Part shown: positions 1 through 8,615 of the stretch, in pieces
Layout: each line of letters opens with the position of its first letter
Position numbering within the stretch: position 1 is the stretch's first letter
NCBI RefSeq assembly: GCF_000723165.1
Contig: NZ_HG322949.1
Coordinates: 1,803,184-1,867,183 of the forward strand
Direction: 5' to 3'
Source: Janthinobacterium agaricidamnosum NBRC 102515 = DSM 9628
GTDB lineage: Bacteria > Pseudomonadota > Gammaproteobacteria > Burkholderiales > Burkholderiaceae_D
Length of the DNA: 64,000 bases
Position numbers and translations under genes: made by a program
Notes under the pieces: generated by a model
Told to the model about the DNA's origin: nothing
Seen by the model: only the letters and a program-made list of their open reading frames with translations
Databases searched by the model: none

Positions 1-633
1 AGCACGTACGAGCAGAACAAGATTCCGCCGAATCCGTTCGCCGCGCCGCCTGCGACCACGCCACCGGCAGCGACTACCCCGCCGGCGACGACGACACCGC
101 CGGCCACCACCACGCCGCCAGCGACGACGACGCCGCCAGCGGCGAACACGCCGCCGGCCAGCATCCCGAACGGCGCCGCACTGCCGGTCACCAATCCGAA
201 CACCGCCAGCGCCGCTTATTTGCTGGCAACGGATTCCGCCGTAGGCGACGGCAAGCTGAGCCAGGGCGATTTGTGGAACATTGCCAACGACAAGACCGGC
301 AAGTACAAGCCGCAGACCCAGGCTGCGGCCCAGTACCTGTACGCCAACAAGGGTTCGGCGTTCAAGGATGTCGACGGCGCCGACCAGAAGCATGGCACCG
401 ACGGTCATTGGAGCAAGAAAGCATGCGAGGCTTACGTGAAAAAGGCCGGCTTCGATATGTTCGATGCGGATAAGATCCCGCCGAATGCATTCGCGGCCCA
501 GACCCCGACGCCGCCAGCACCGCCAGCGCCGCCAGCACCACCGCCGCCAGCACCGCCAGCACCGCCGCCGCCAGCGCCGCCAGTGCCACCACGGCCAGGC
601 ACCGGCGGTGCCGGCAGCCACCTGATGGCTTGA
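1..633 (+). CDS. C-terminal part of a repeat protein with Pro-rich linkers (candidate secreted protein)
   Basis: The frame is open from base 1, so the true start lies outside the window; 210 codons plus stop are visible. Two copies of a short unit (ending NKIPPNPFAA and DKIPPNAFAA) are separated by low-complexity linkers: PPATTT-type repeats at 61-150 and a Pro/Ala tract near the C-terminus. The globular unit between them (about residues 65-160) contains GDGKLSQGDLW and AAAQYLYANKGSAF followed by DVDGAD. From memory, this resembles the EF-hand-like repeats of HrpF/NopX/PopF-type T3SS-secreted proteins. No membrane segment is present in the visible part, so it need not be a translocator. The function is inference; the protein is certain as an open frame with strong coding bias. 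It is convergent with the oxidase gene downstream. Confidence 0.6.
   Translation, partial: STYEQNKIPPNPFAAPPATTPPAATTPPATTTPPATTTPPATTTPPAANTPPASIPNGAALPVTNPNTASAAYLLATDSAVGDGKLSQGDLWNIANDKTGKYKPQTQAAAQYLYANKGSAFKDVDGADQKHGTDGHWSKKACEAYVKKAGFDMFDADKIPPNAFAAQTPTPPAPPAPPAPPPPAPPAPPPPAPPVPPRPGTGGAGSHLMA
61..150 (+). repeat. 18-bp tandem repeat, five units, coding PPATTT
   Basis: Five imperfect 18-bp units read CCGCC(A/G)GCGACGACGAC(A/G)-like and encode a Pro-Pro-Ala-Thr-Thr-Thr linker. Such in-frame units can expand or contract without breaking the gene. Confidence 0.7.
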
Positions 634-695
634 CGCGTAGCCGGCGCTATCCCGGTCCGACGCCGGGAGCCGCGCGCCCGTCATGGCGCGCAATC

Positions 696-726
696 ACTCC
701 CTGCCTGCTTGCATACGGCAGGGAGT
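696..726. terminator. Hairpin between convergent genes
   Basis: A perfect 10-bp stem, ACTCCCTGCC (696-705) and GGCAGGGAGT (717-726), has an 11-nt loop. It lies between the plus-strand gene ending at 633 and the minus-strand oxidase ending at 735. There is no long T-run, so the terminator role is inferred from position and stem strength. Confidence 0.55.
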
Positions 727-734
727 ACCGCGGC

Positions 735-2885
735 CTAATGATGCGCCGCCGCGGTTCCGCCATTGCCGTCGGGCAGTGCCACGCGGATGTTTTGCATCAT
801 GCCCTGGTCCTCGTGATCGAGTATGTGGCAATGCAGGACAAAGTCGCCGATATAGCGTTCGTAGCGGGTCCGCACCACGATCGTGTATCTGCCCTGTCTT
901 GCCTTGGCGGGGTCATTCGATGCAAACAGGTTCTTGACCCACAAGGTATCCTTCCACACGTTTTTCAGGCCCACGTATTGACTGTCGCCGTCCGGGTCCC
1001 TGCCGTCGTCGCCGCTGATGTCGACGCCGTCGGGCGTCAGGATCTTGACGATCTGGAACGGGTTGACGTGGATGTGAAACGGATGCGAGACAAAATCCGA
1101 TGCCAGCGTCCATTCGTCGACTGCGCCCAGTTGCAGCGTGCGGTCGATCCGGTTGCCGTCAAACGGCCTGCCATCGACCTGGAACGTGGTGCTGCCAGGC
1201 TTGCTGGTATCGATATTGAATGTCATCAGCTGCGTGCCGGTGACCTCGGCCGCATCGATGGTACGGTGCGGCACAAAGCTGCTCAGCTTGAAGCCGTCGT
1301 TCAGCTCGGCGACCACTTTCGGACTGACGCTGGCCGGCAAGTTGGCCTGCGCCGCCGCGACCAGCCTGGCCTTGACATAAGCGACGCTGTCGCCCCTGAC
1401 CGGCGTTCCGGGCCCGACCTCGACCAGTCCCAGCAGGCGGGCCGACGGCGCGGCGCGGTCGACGCTGCTGGCCACCTTGACGTCGTTGATGACGCAGTAG
1501 TCGCCGGGCTGCGGGAATACCACCAGCGCGTCCCAGCGGTAGGCCGGCTGGAACACCACCGCCTTGCGCGGCATGGCCTTCGCCAGCGTCAGGCCGTCCG
1601 CCGCGATCAGCGGCAAATCCAGCTCCGGTCCGGTGCAGTATTGATTCACATAGTCTTCGGTGGCGCTGGCCCTGAGGCCGCTGATCGGCGGCGCGTTGAA
1701 GGCCCGGCGCTTGATCTTGAACGAAATGGTGTCCCTGACGCCGCCGTGTATCATGCGCCAGCGTTCGATCACGCCGGTCCTGGCCCTGGCCAGCTTGCCC
1801 AGCACCACGCCATTGATGCTGGTGTAGCGCCCGGAACCCTGCCAGCTGCCCGGGCCGAACTGGTCATACCCGTCGATCTGGCCGATATCGCCGTCGTCGC
1901 ACTTGTAGCGCTGGTCTGTCGGATCGGACAGGCCGGCGCCGGGATCGTTGCCATAAGTTTTAATTTTGCCTTGCAGCGGGCCGGACTGGAAGCGGCAGGC
2001 ATATTGTATCTGCTGGAATACCAGCACCCGCTCGGGAAACTGGGTGCGCGGGCCGGACTTGAGCAGGGTGTCGATATCGCCGTTTTCGGCCGGCGTCGGC
2101 GCCCTGGTGCCGCGCACGATCAGCGCGCCCGCCATGCCGCTCGACACTTGCAGCGCCGTCGAGCCGTGCCGGTGCGTGTGGTACCAGAACGTGCCGGCCG
2201 GATGGGTCGGCGGGATGTTGTATTCGTACTGGAAGCCGACGCCGGGATTGATCGAGATGAGCACGTTGTCGCTGTTGCCGGCCGGATTCACCCACAGGCC
2301 ATGGCTATGCAGGTTGGTGCCGTTGAAGCAGTGCGGGATATTGCCGCTGCCGCCCTGGGCGATGCAGCTGGGGTCGGCCGGCAGATTGTTATTCAAGGTG
2401 ATCCTGACGGTTTGTCCGGGATACGCTTCGATCTGCGGCGCGACAAACACCGTCTGGCCCGGCGCCGCCCAGTTGCTGTCCGGCGCGATCGAGCGCGCCG
2501 GGCCGCTGTCGCCCTGCACGTAGCTGCGCAGGCGGACCCGGTCGTATTTGATGGCGCCCGGCCTTTCGACGGACGGGTTGCGTATCCAGCCATTGACGTA
2601 GCGGATCGATAAATTGAGCTCCACCTCGCGCGGTACGCCCGGTGCAAGCTCGGTCATCAACGGCTGCGTCAGCAGGTTCAGGCGAGGGCGCGTGGCGCTG
2701 CTCTCCAGCAGATTGGCCGACTTCAGGATGGCCGCCGCCGAGCGCAGCGCCGGTGGATTGGCGATCTCTTGCTGGTCTTCCTGCTGCAGTTCGGCGGCGC
2801 CGGCCATGCGGCCCAGCGCCAGGCCCACGCCAAGCGCCAGCGCGGTGGCGCGCAACACAGGAATCCGGTATGTGTTTTGTCGCAT
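735..2885 (-). CDS. Multicopper oxidase (laccase-like), exported
   Basis: The product is 716 aa. It oxidises phenolic or metal substrates and reduces O2 to water at a four-copper centre; the exact substrate is unknown. All four copper motifs are visible: HSHGLW (about residue 193), WYHTHRHGS (about 234), HPFHIHVN (about 600) and HCHILDHEDQGMM (about 685, with the methionine expected near type 1 copper). A Sec-type signal peptide covers about residues 1-29, so the enzyme is probably periplasmic. The start at 2885 is chosen because GGAGAA precedes it by a normal spacing; the frame stays open further upstream but would overlap the tyrosinase. It follows the tyrosinase by 14 bp on the same strand, so the two are very probably co-transcribed and may act together on phenolics or melanin precursors. 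Confidence 0.9.
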   Translation of the reverse strand: MRQNTYRIPVLRATALALGVGLALGRMAGAAELQQEDQQEIANPPALRSAAAILKSANLLESSATRPRLNLLTQPLMTELAPGVPREVELNLSIRYVNGWIRNPSVERPGAIKYDRVRLRSYVQGDSGPARSIAPDSNWAAPGQTVFVAPQIEAYPGQTVRITLNNNLPADPSCIAQGGSGNIPHCFNGTNLHSHGLWVNPAGNSDNVLISINPGVGFQYEYNIPPTHPAGTFWYHTHRHGSTALQVSSGMAGALIVRGTRAPTPAENGDIDTLLKSGPRTQFPERVLVFQQIQYACRFQSGPLQGKIKTYGNDPGAGLSDPTDQRYKCDDGDIGQIDGYDQFGPGSWQGSGRYTSINGVVLGKLARARTGVIERWRMIHGGVRDTISFKIKRRAFNAPPISGLRASATEDYVNQYCTGPELDLPLIAADGLTLAKAMPRKAVVFQPAYRWDALVVFPQPGDYCVINDVKVASSVDRAAPSARLLGLVEVGPGTPVRGDSVAYVKARLVAAAQANLPASVSPKVVAELNDGFKLSSFVPHRTIDAAEVTGTQLMTFNIDTSKPGSTTFQVDGRPFDGNRIDRTLQLGAVDEWTLASDFVSHPFHIHVNPFQIVKILTPDGVDISGDDGRDPDGDSQYVGLKNVWKDTLWVKNLFASNDPAKARQGRYTIVVRTRYERYIGDFVLHCHILDHEDQGMMQNIRVALPDGNGGTAAAHH

Positions 2886-2899
2886 GAGTTTTCTCCGGT

Positions 2900-4513
2900 T
2901 TACTTGCTTGGTGCGATGGCGGACGTTTCGAGGCGGATGTTGGCGACGGTCACGCCGGTGCCGGCCTGCTGGTTTTTCGCCTGGCTGGCGCTGGCCAGGT
3001 CGGCCGGCACGAAGCGCACGGTGATGTCGCTGGCCGAGCTGATCCCGAGTTCGGCAAGGTTCGCGTTGACTTTGTAGACCAGGGTGCCAAGCGCATTGTC
3101 CGATCCGTGACCGGCATGGCTGGCGTGCACCGGGCCGACCCCGAAGTAGCTGAAGGTCGCGATATAGCTGCTTTTCTGCGGCTGCGACTTGCTCGACAAA
3201 TAGACTTTGTAGGTCAGCGCCGGCGCGCCCTGCAGCTGCACGTCTTCCAGCACCAGATAGGTTTGCCCGGCTTCCGCCGCGGCTGCGCCGAGCGACTTGA
3301 CGATGGTGCCGCTCTCCTCGGCCGCCGCCTGCAGCCCGACCGACACGGTACTGTTGCCCAGCGTGATTTTCTTGCCGGCCGCCAGTGGCGCATGTGCTGT
3401 CAAGGGGGAGCTGGCCCATGCCTTCAGTCCTGCTGATTTTTCTTTGCTCATGGTATCCGGCCTGGCGTCGCAATTGTCGAGATGGTCGTACTGCGGGGTG
3501 TAGGCGGCGCTGAACACGTCGGCCACCTTGACCTTGACCGGTTTGCCGTTTTCATCGATGAAGGTGTATTGCTGTTCGAACCACGCATCGCTCATGCCGA
3601 GATTGGCCCTGGCCCACGCCAGCGTGATCGGCTGGCCCTTGGCCTTGCCTTTCATCCAGCACTGCCACAAGCGATCGATGTTGGCGTGGTGCATATAGAA
3701 CACCGGGTCGGCGCCGGCGATCGGCACCAGGCCGATGTCGGGCATGGTGCAGCCGGAACCCGCTTCGCAATGCATGGTGCCGTGCGGCTGATTTTGCAAC
3801 TGGTTCGAGAAGCCCGTGAAATCGTTGAAGCCGAACGCTTGCGTGGCGTCGGCGGAATCCGGGTCCATCAAATTGACCAGCTGGTTCAGCCCCGGCGTGC
3901 GCCACTGGTCGTACAGCGGGCTTGCTTGATTGGTGACCAGCGGCGGCAGCGCCAGCTTGTTCTTCGACGGCATATAGTTGTCGTAGTAAGACCAGTACGG
4001 CAGCGCCAGGTTCGGAGCCTTCGACTGCTTGCGCAGCGTGCGTTCGAAGAAGTGCAGGTAGAAGCGATGCCATGGCAGGAAAAACAGGTTGCCATGCTGG
4101 CAGGTGCCCCAGATCGTGTCGGTGTAGCCGTCGTTGGGCACCTTGACATTGACGACGTGCTGGTAATAGGCCGCGCAGGTCTTCTTGTCAAACGCCTTCA
4201 GGCACTGCGGAATGCGGTACTCGATGATGTACTTTTGCATGCTGGTGGCGTGCGTGCCGGTGCCGATGTAGCCATGGGTATTGGCCCAGTAGGCGAGGCT
4301 GGTCCTGAATTGTTCGGACATCGGATTGGCGCTGCTGAACTGGCGCATGCTCGCCACGCCCTTGGTCAGGGCCTCGACCATCTGCGGATTCTTTGAGAAT
4401 TCCGCGACGCTGATGCGGGTCGGATCGGCGAGCGCCGCCGTGCTGCCGACGCCGAGCAGGAGCGAGCTTGCGGCGACGATGAAAAAGCGTTGGCTGTAAT
4501 TATAGTCAGACAT
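2900..4513 (-). CDS. Tyrosinase (binuclear copper monooxygenase)
   Basis: The product is 537 aa. Tyrosinases hydroxylate monophenols and oxidise o-diphenols to quinones, the entry to melanin. The CuA site is seen as CQHGNLFFLPWHRFYL (about 138-153), with a further His at about 119. The CuB site is PHGTMH (about 258) plus DPVFYMHHANIDRLW (about 280-294). The N-terminus (about 1-29, ending ALA) looks like an export signal with a QRFF element. The C-terminal 150 residues are probably a beta-rich shielding domain, as in long-form tyrosinases. The start at 4513 has GGGGGT upstream. It is the first gene of a two-gene operon with the multicopper oxidase. Confidence 0.92.
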   Translation of the reverse strand: MSDYNYSQRFFIVAASSLLLGVGSTAALADPTRISVAEFSKNPQMVEALTKGVASMRQFSSANPMSEQFRTSLAYWANTHGYIGTGTHATSMQKYIIEYRIPQCLKAFDKKTCAAYYQHVVNVKVPNDGYTDTIWGTCQHGNLFFLPWHRFYLHFFERTLRKQSKAPNLALPYWSYYDNYMPSKNKLALPPLVTNQASPLYDQWRTPGLNQLVNLMDPDSADATQAFGFNDFTGFSNQLQNQPHGTMHCEAGSGCTMPDIGLVPIAGADPVFYMHHANIDRLWQCWMKGKAKGQPITLAWARANLGMSDAWFEQQYTFIDENGKPVKVKVADVFSAAYTPQYDHLDNCDARPDTMSKEKSAGLKAWASSPLTAHAPLAAGKKITLGNSTVSVGLQAAAEESGTIVKSLGAAAAEAGQTYLVLEDVQLQGAPALTYKVYLSSKSQPQKSSYIATFSYFGVGPVHASHAGHGSDNALGTLVYKVNANLAELGISSASDITVRFVPADLASASQAKNQQAGTGVTVANIRLETSAIAPSK

Positions 4514-4715
4514 GTTACCCCCAGTTTCAAGATTGCAAATGGCGAGCGCACAGCGGGTCTGTAGTCAAAGGCGTTGAAATGCGGAGCTTGCGTGAGTCAG
4601 CGGTTCCCGATAAAGCTGAAAGGCTGATGTGCCTGACTGCAAAAAGCGGTGTCTCAGTGCGGTAAAAATGGTTGCCGCGGTTGCCGCAGCGTCGTTGCCG
4701 GCATTTGTCGAGTTT

Positions 4716-4754
4716 GGTATTCCGATAACGGAATGCAGTATTTATCAGAATACC
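4716..4754. promoter_or_regulatory. Nested inverted repeats upstream of the tyrosinase operon
   Basis: The 355-bp gap 4514-4868 holds no gene. It contains a perfect palindrome ATTCCG-ATAA-CGGAAT (4719-4734) nested inside an outer inverted repeat GGTATTC (4716-4722) / GAATACC (4748-4754). It lies about 200 bp upstream of the tyrosinase start. The shape is that of a dimeric-regulator operator; the ATTCCG/CGGAAT arms recall IclR-type sites, but no regulator gene is adjacent. Role inferred. Confidence 0.45.
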
Positions 4755-4868
4755 GAAGCGGTCAATGCGAATCAGGGGGGTGAGAATTAGTGGTTCTGTC
4801 CATGCAACACTACTAAAAAGATACCATCTTGACGTAGCGCCGCGGCCGGTCTGGCGACTGGTTACGGC

Positions 4869-5366
4869 TTAGTTCGCTATCGATGCGAGAGTGCGTGTCA
4901 ACTCGCGGCTCAACGCGGCGATATCGCCGCGCTGGCGCTCGATGACGGCATTGCCTGGCGCGCTACGGGCTTGTGCCTGGCGCAACGCCGCCTGCTGGTT
5001 TTGCAGTTCAACAGCGATCATGCGATAGCGTTCCTGGTCGCGCGCGCGCTGCACTTCCGGCGCAATCACCGGGAAATCGGCGGCGCCGACCGGCATGTCC
5101 GGCGCGCCGGACAGCGCCGGCATAGTGGCGGCGGTTTCGGAAAGACGCAGCGTTTTTTTCGCGCGCAATACCGGGGCCGGCGCGGCAAGGCGGATACGGC
5201 TGCCGTGCAAGCCGGACATCGGCTGGTTGCTATAGACCACGATATTTTTTGACGGCAACTGATAGCGCAGCACCGGGCTGTCGGCGCGATTCGACGCCAG
5301 CGCCGCCGGACTGGCGGCCAGCAGCGTCATCGCCAGCAGCGTGGCGCCATGCGTATGCGAAATCAT
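4869..5366 (-). CDS. Small exported protein of unknown function, last gene of the sctW-sctV operon
   Basis: The product is 165 aa and I do not recognise its family. Residues 1-25 (HGATLLAMTLLAASPAALAS) form a clear signal peptide. The C-terminal half (about 105-165) is Gln/Arg/Ala-rich and predicted helical, possibly coiled coil, with ELQNQQAALRQAQ. The ATG at 5366 follows GGAGG by 8-9 nt. It is the last minus-strand gene downstream of sctV and the 81-aa gene, with a 100-bp gap before it, so it may or may not share their transcript. A periplasmic accessory role in the T3SS is only a guess from position. Confidence 0.65.
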   Translation of the reverse strand: MISHTHGATLLAMTLLAASPAALASNRADSPVLRYQLPSKNIVVYSNQPMSGLHGSRIRLAAPAPVLRAKKTLRLSETAATMPALSGAPDMPVGAADFPVIAPEVQRARDQERYRMIAVELQNQQAALRQAQARSAPGNAVIERQRGDIAALSRELTRTLASIAN

Positions 5367-5467
5367 CAAGAAAGCCTCCAGCGAAAAGACGGCGCCAACA
5401 TGGCGCCGCTGATGCTGAGTACCCTGGCCGGGCCCGATGGTTCCGTGGCGGCGCCGCTTCGATGATG

Positions 5468-5713
5468 TCAGCCGTGCGCCGGTCTGGTGGCCGGCGCCGA
5501 CTGGTACAGCTTGTACAGCGCGGCGCGGGTCGCGCCGCCGGCATAACGGCTGCGCAGCGGATGCCGGTTCAGCAGCGGCGTCGTGTCGCCGCCGATCGGC
5601 TTGACCGGCGTTACCGGCGTCACGGCGCTGGTGCGGACCAGCGCCGCCGGCGCTTCCAGTTGCCAGGCTGACATAACGGCGCTCATGCCGTGCGATAAGG
5701 CAGCGATTCTCAT
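5468..5713 (-). CDS. 81-aa protein directly after sctV
   Basis: The ATG at 5713 lies 10 bp after the sctV stop and is preceded by AAGGAA at ideal spacing, which supports translation. The product has no recognised domain. It is Ala/Thr/Pro/Arg-rich, with no convincing signal peptide or membrane helix. In Yersinia the place after yscV is taken by lcrR, but I see no sequence likeness that would allow that name. Probably T3SS-associated by operon membership. Confidence 0.55.
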   Translation of the reverse strand: MRIAALSHGMSAVMSAWQLEAPAALVRTSAVTPVTPVKPIGGDTTPLLNRHPLRSRYAGGATRAALYKLYQSAPATRPAHG

Positions 5714-5723
5714 ATTATTTCCT

Positions 5724-7811
5724 TCACAGCTCGATCATGCCGATCGGATGGGCGCGGGTATGCTGCGTCAATTCCGAAAACGCGAATACCGGCACCGAAA
5801 AGAATTCGTCTTCGATCAGGTTGCGCACCGAGCGCCGCAAGTCGGCCGCGGTGACCAGCACCGGCGGCGCGGCCGGCGTGCCGCCGGTGCCGGACAGTTC
5901 GCCGAGCCGGTCGAGGAAGCTTTGTTCGATTTCCGGATCCAGTTCCAGGTAGCTGCCCTGGTTGGATTCGCGCAGCGAACTGCGCAATTGATCTTCCAGT
6001 TCCGGCGACAGCAGCACCACTTCGATCAAGCCGTCGCGCGCCACTTCATGGCACAGCTGGCGCTTGAACGCCAGCCGCACATGGTCGGCGATGATGTCCG
6101 GATCGTTTTCCTTGGGCGCCCATTCCAGCGTGGTTTCCAGCAGCTGGCGCGCATTGCGCAGCGAGACGCCTTCGCGCGTCAGGCGCTGCACCACCGCCGT
6201 CAAGCGCGACAGCGTCACCGATTTGGCGATTTCCTTGCCCAGTTCCGGATAGCGCCGGTCGGCCCAGTTGGTGAAGCGCTGCACTTCGTGCACGCCGACG
6301 AACATCTGGCAATTGCGCAGCATTTCGACTTCGACGTCGGCCGAGAATACCTGTTCCCACGCCATGTATTTGACGCCGGCCGCCTGCAGGCCGGCGACAT
6401 CGACCTTGACCCACACGCGGCGGCGGCGGGTGCCGTTCAATTCATCCTCGCTGCCGACAAAGCCCATTTCGAGGATCCGGTCCAGCGATTCGGTGGTGGC
6501 GGCCCAGCCGGTGCGCAGCGGGCTGTCGATCAGCGGCACGTCGGCCATCAGGAAATGCACGCGGCCTTCCGGCACCGATGGGTGGAATTCGAAACTGATC
6601 GGCTGCAAGTCCGGTATGCCCTTGTTGTCGATCATCAGGTTGCGCATCACGCGCACCGCGCTGATCAGCGTATCGGCCGCCTGGCTGTCGCGCAGCGACG
6701 GCGGCATGCGCACCGAGAACGGCCGCGTTGCGGTGAACGTCGTCAAGTCGACGATCTTGGCATTGTTCTTTTCGCTTTCGACCGCCTGGCGCTGCAGTTC
6801 GGCGTCGGCGCTCGGTTTCATCAGGCCGACCACGCCGCTGGCGCCCAGCACCAGCGCCAGGCCGAGGAACACCAGCGTCGGCATGCCGGGAATACAGCCG
6901 AACATGACCATCAAGGCGGCGGCGGTCAGCAGCGCTTTCGGTTCGCTGAACAATTCGGCGGCGATATCCTGGCCGATATTGCTCTCTTCTTCATCCTTGT
7001 TGTTGCCGCCCTTGCTGACGCGGGTGGTGATCATGCCGGCCGCCAGCGAAATCAGCAGCGCCGGGATCTGGGCGATCAGCGCATCGCCGATCGACAGGAT
7101 CGAATACACTTGCACCGCGCCCGAGACGGTCAGGCCGTGCTGGATCACGCCGATCGAAATACCGCCGACCAGGTTGACCGCGACGATGAAGATGCCGGCG
7201 ATCGCATCGCCCTTGACGAACTTCATCGCGCCGTCCATGGCGCCGTGCAACTGGCTTTCCATGCCCAGCAAGGCGCGTTTTTTCTTGGCGTCGTCGGCGG
7301 TCAGTATGCCGGCCCGCAAGTCGCTGTCGATCGACATTTGCTTGCCCGGCATGGCGTCCAGCGAAAAGCGCGCCGCCACTTCCGAGACCCGTTCCGAACC
7401 CTTGGTGATGACGATGAACTGGACCACCGTCAAGATCACGAAAATCACCAGGCCGACCACCAGGTTGCCGCCGACCACGAAGTTACCGAAGGTTTCAACG
7501 ATGTGGCCGGCGCTCCCTTCCAGCAAAATCAGCCGCGTGGTGGCCACTTCCAGCGCCAGCCGGAACAGGGTGGTCATCAGCAGCACGGTCGGGAAGGTCG
7601 AAAAGGCGGTCGGGCCGGCCATGTACATCGACACCACCACCATCAGGCCGGCCACGCACAGGTTGATCGCGATCAGCACGTCCAGCAGCCACAGCGGCAG
7701 CGGCAGCACCAGCATGAAGACGATGGCGATTACCACCGCGGCGGCGATCAGCTCGGCGCGCCTGGCGATTTTCTGGCCCATCTGGTTGAGCGTCATGACA
7801 AATGAGTTCAT
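5724..7811 (-). CDS. sctV: T3SS export gate protein SctV
   Basis: The product is 695 aa, the normal length for the FHIPEP/FlhA family. It forms the nonameric export gate in the inner membrane. The N-terminal half carries about eight membrane segments (about residues 20-325) and the diagnostic loop GPTAFSTFPTVLLMTTLFRL-like stretch near residue 70. The loop RFSLDAMPGKQMSID (about 150) is the family signature. The C-terminal half is the cytosolic ring that receives chaperone-substrate pairs. The start at 7811 has AGGAAA upstream. It follows the SctY-like gene by 46 bp in an operon led by sctW. Confidence 0.97.
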   Translation of the reverse strand: MNSFVMTLNQMGQKIARRAELIAAAVVIAIVFMLVLPLPLWLLDVLIAINLCVAGLMVVVSMYMAGPTAFSTFPTVLLMTTLFRLALEVATTRLILLEGSAGHIVETFGNFVVGGNLVVGLVIFVILTVVQFIVITKGSERVSEVAARFSLDAMPGKQMSIDSDLRAGILTADDAKKKRALLGMESQLHGAMDGAMKFVKGDAIAGIFIVAVNLVGGISIGVIQHGLTVSGAVQVYSILSIGDALIAQIPALLISLAAGMITTRVSKGGNNKDEEESNIGQDIAAELFSEPKALLTAAALMVMFGCIPGMPTLVFLGLALVLGASGVVGLMKPSADAELQRQAVESEKNNAKIVDLTTFTATRPFSVRMPPSLRDSQAADTLISAVRVMRNLMIDNKGIPDLQPISFEFHPSVPEGRVHFLMADVPLIDSPLRTGWAATTESLDRILEMGFVGSEDELNGTRRRRVWVKVDVAGLQAAGVKYMAWEQVFSADVEVEMLRNCQMFVGVHEVQRFTNWADRRYPELGKEIAKSVTLSRLTAVVQRLTREGVSLRNARQLLETTLEWAPKENDPDIIADHVRLAFKRQLCHEVARDGLIEVVLLSPELEDQLRSSLRESNQGSYLELDPEIEQSFLDRLGELSGTGGTPAAPPVLVTAADLRRSVRNLIEDEFFSVPVFAFSELTQHTRAHPIGMIEL

Positions 7812-7857
7812 GCTTTATTTCCTGAAGTCGGTAGGGTGAGGGTGGGAGCCACGGCGC

Positions 7858-8157
7858 TCATGCGTTGCCCGCGCGGCGCAGCATGATCGCGCTCCAGCCG
7901 GCGTCGGCGCCGTCGGCGTGCAGCGCCTTCAGCGCGGGCGCCGGAATTTCGAAACCCGCTTCGAGCTGGGCGTAGGCCGCCATCGCGTTCAAATGGCGCT
8001 GCTTCGGCCACAGCAGCAAACAACCCTTGGCCAGCTGATACGCCTGGTCGAACTGGCGCGCCTGCAAATGGCCCCACACCAGGCCGATCGCCAATTCCAG
8101 TTCCGCCTCCAGTGCCTCGTCCGGCCTGGCGTTGCGCAGCGTTGCCCTGATGATCAT
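7858..8157 (-). CDS. SctY-like small TPR protein
   Basis: The product is 99 aa with a tetratricopeptide-like helical pattern: IGLVWGHLQARQFDQAYQLA, then CLLLWPKQRHLNAMAAYAQLEAG. Size, fold and position match YscY, which binds YscX and is needed to recruit it to the SctV export gate in Ysc-type systems. It overlaps the preceding gene by 4 bp (ATGA), so translation is coupled. The SctY assignment rests mainly on gene order (SctW, SycN-like, SctX-like, SctY-like, SctV), not on a strong motif. Confidence 0.6.
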   Translation of the reverse strand: MIIRATLRNARPDEALEAELELAIGLVWGHLQARQFDQAYQLAKGCLLLWPKQRHLNAMAAYAQLEAGFEIPAPALKALHADGADAGWSAIMLRRAGNA

Positions 8158-8615
8158 TTGGTCTCCTTGAGCGGTTTGTCGGCTGGCTTGGCGGCGCCAT
8201 TGGCCGCCGCCATATCGCTATCCATATCCATCTGCAACATGCGCAAGCGCCATTGCACGTTCAGTTCGACCACCTTGATCGCCGCCAGGCATTCGGCGCG
8301 CGGCTGGCCCTCGGTGGCCAGCGACTTGGCCAGCAACAGTTTCTGCAAGGCCCGCAGGTCCGGCAAGGGATCCTGCGCCCACGCTTTATTGCGGGTGGTC
8401 AGTCCATTGCCCAGCCAGCGCGTCAGCTCGGCGCCGGCGTCGGAATGGCTGGCGCCGGCGCGCTCCAGCGACAGGCTTTGCTCGCGGGATGACAAGTCGC
8501 TGCTGAGCACCTGGTTCGGTTCCAGCTGGATCGGCATCTGCTGCTGCACCGGCGCCTGCCGGCCGCCGCCCGGCTTGACGCCATTGTTGGTGATGGGGCG
8601 TGTCGTCATATTCAT
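8154..8615 (-). CDS. SctX-like T3SS protein
   Basis: The product is 153 aa with a polar, Gln/Pro-rich N-terminus (about 1-40), typical of a secreted T3SS substrate. A helical C-terminal part follows (LPDLRALQKLL, then ECLAAIKVVELNVQWRL). YscX is about 120 aa, is secreted early, and partners YscY; this gene has the same place and general build. An SD (GGAG) precedes the ATG at 8615; a second in-frame ATG lies at 8609. It overlaps its neighbours on both sides by 4 bp. Moderate confidence, because YscX family identity cannot be tested without a profile search. Confidence 0.55.
   Translation of the reverse strand: MNMTTRPITNNGVKPGGGRQAPVQQQMPIQLEPNQVLSSDLSSREQSLSLERAGASHSDAGAELTRWLGNGLTTRNKAWAQDPLPDLRALQKLLLAKSLATEGQPRAECLAAIKVVELNVQWRLRMLQMDMDSDMAAANGAAKPADKPLKETK

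Noticed and set aside
630..2612. 660-aa open frame on the plus strand opposite the multicopper oxidase
   Set aside because: It is the antisense of a gene with all four copper motifs; the product is Arg/Asp/His/Gln-rich without any domain, as expected for a GC-rich shadow frame.
5583..7805. 740-aa plus-strand frame opposite sctV
   Set aside because: Composition dominated by His/Arg/Gln/Asp and no domains; sctV on the other strand is certain.
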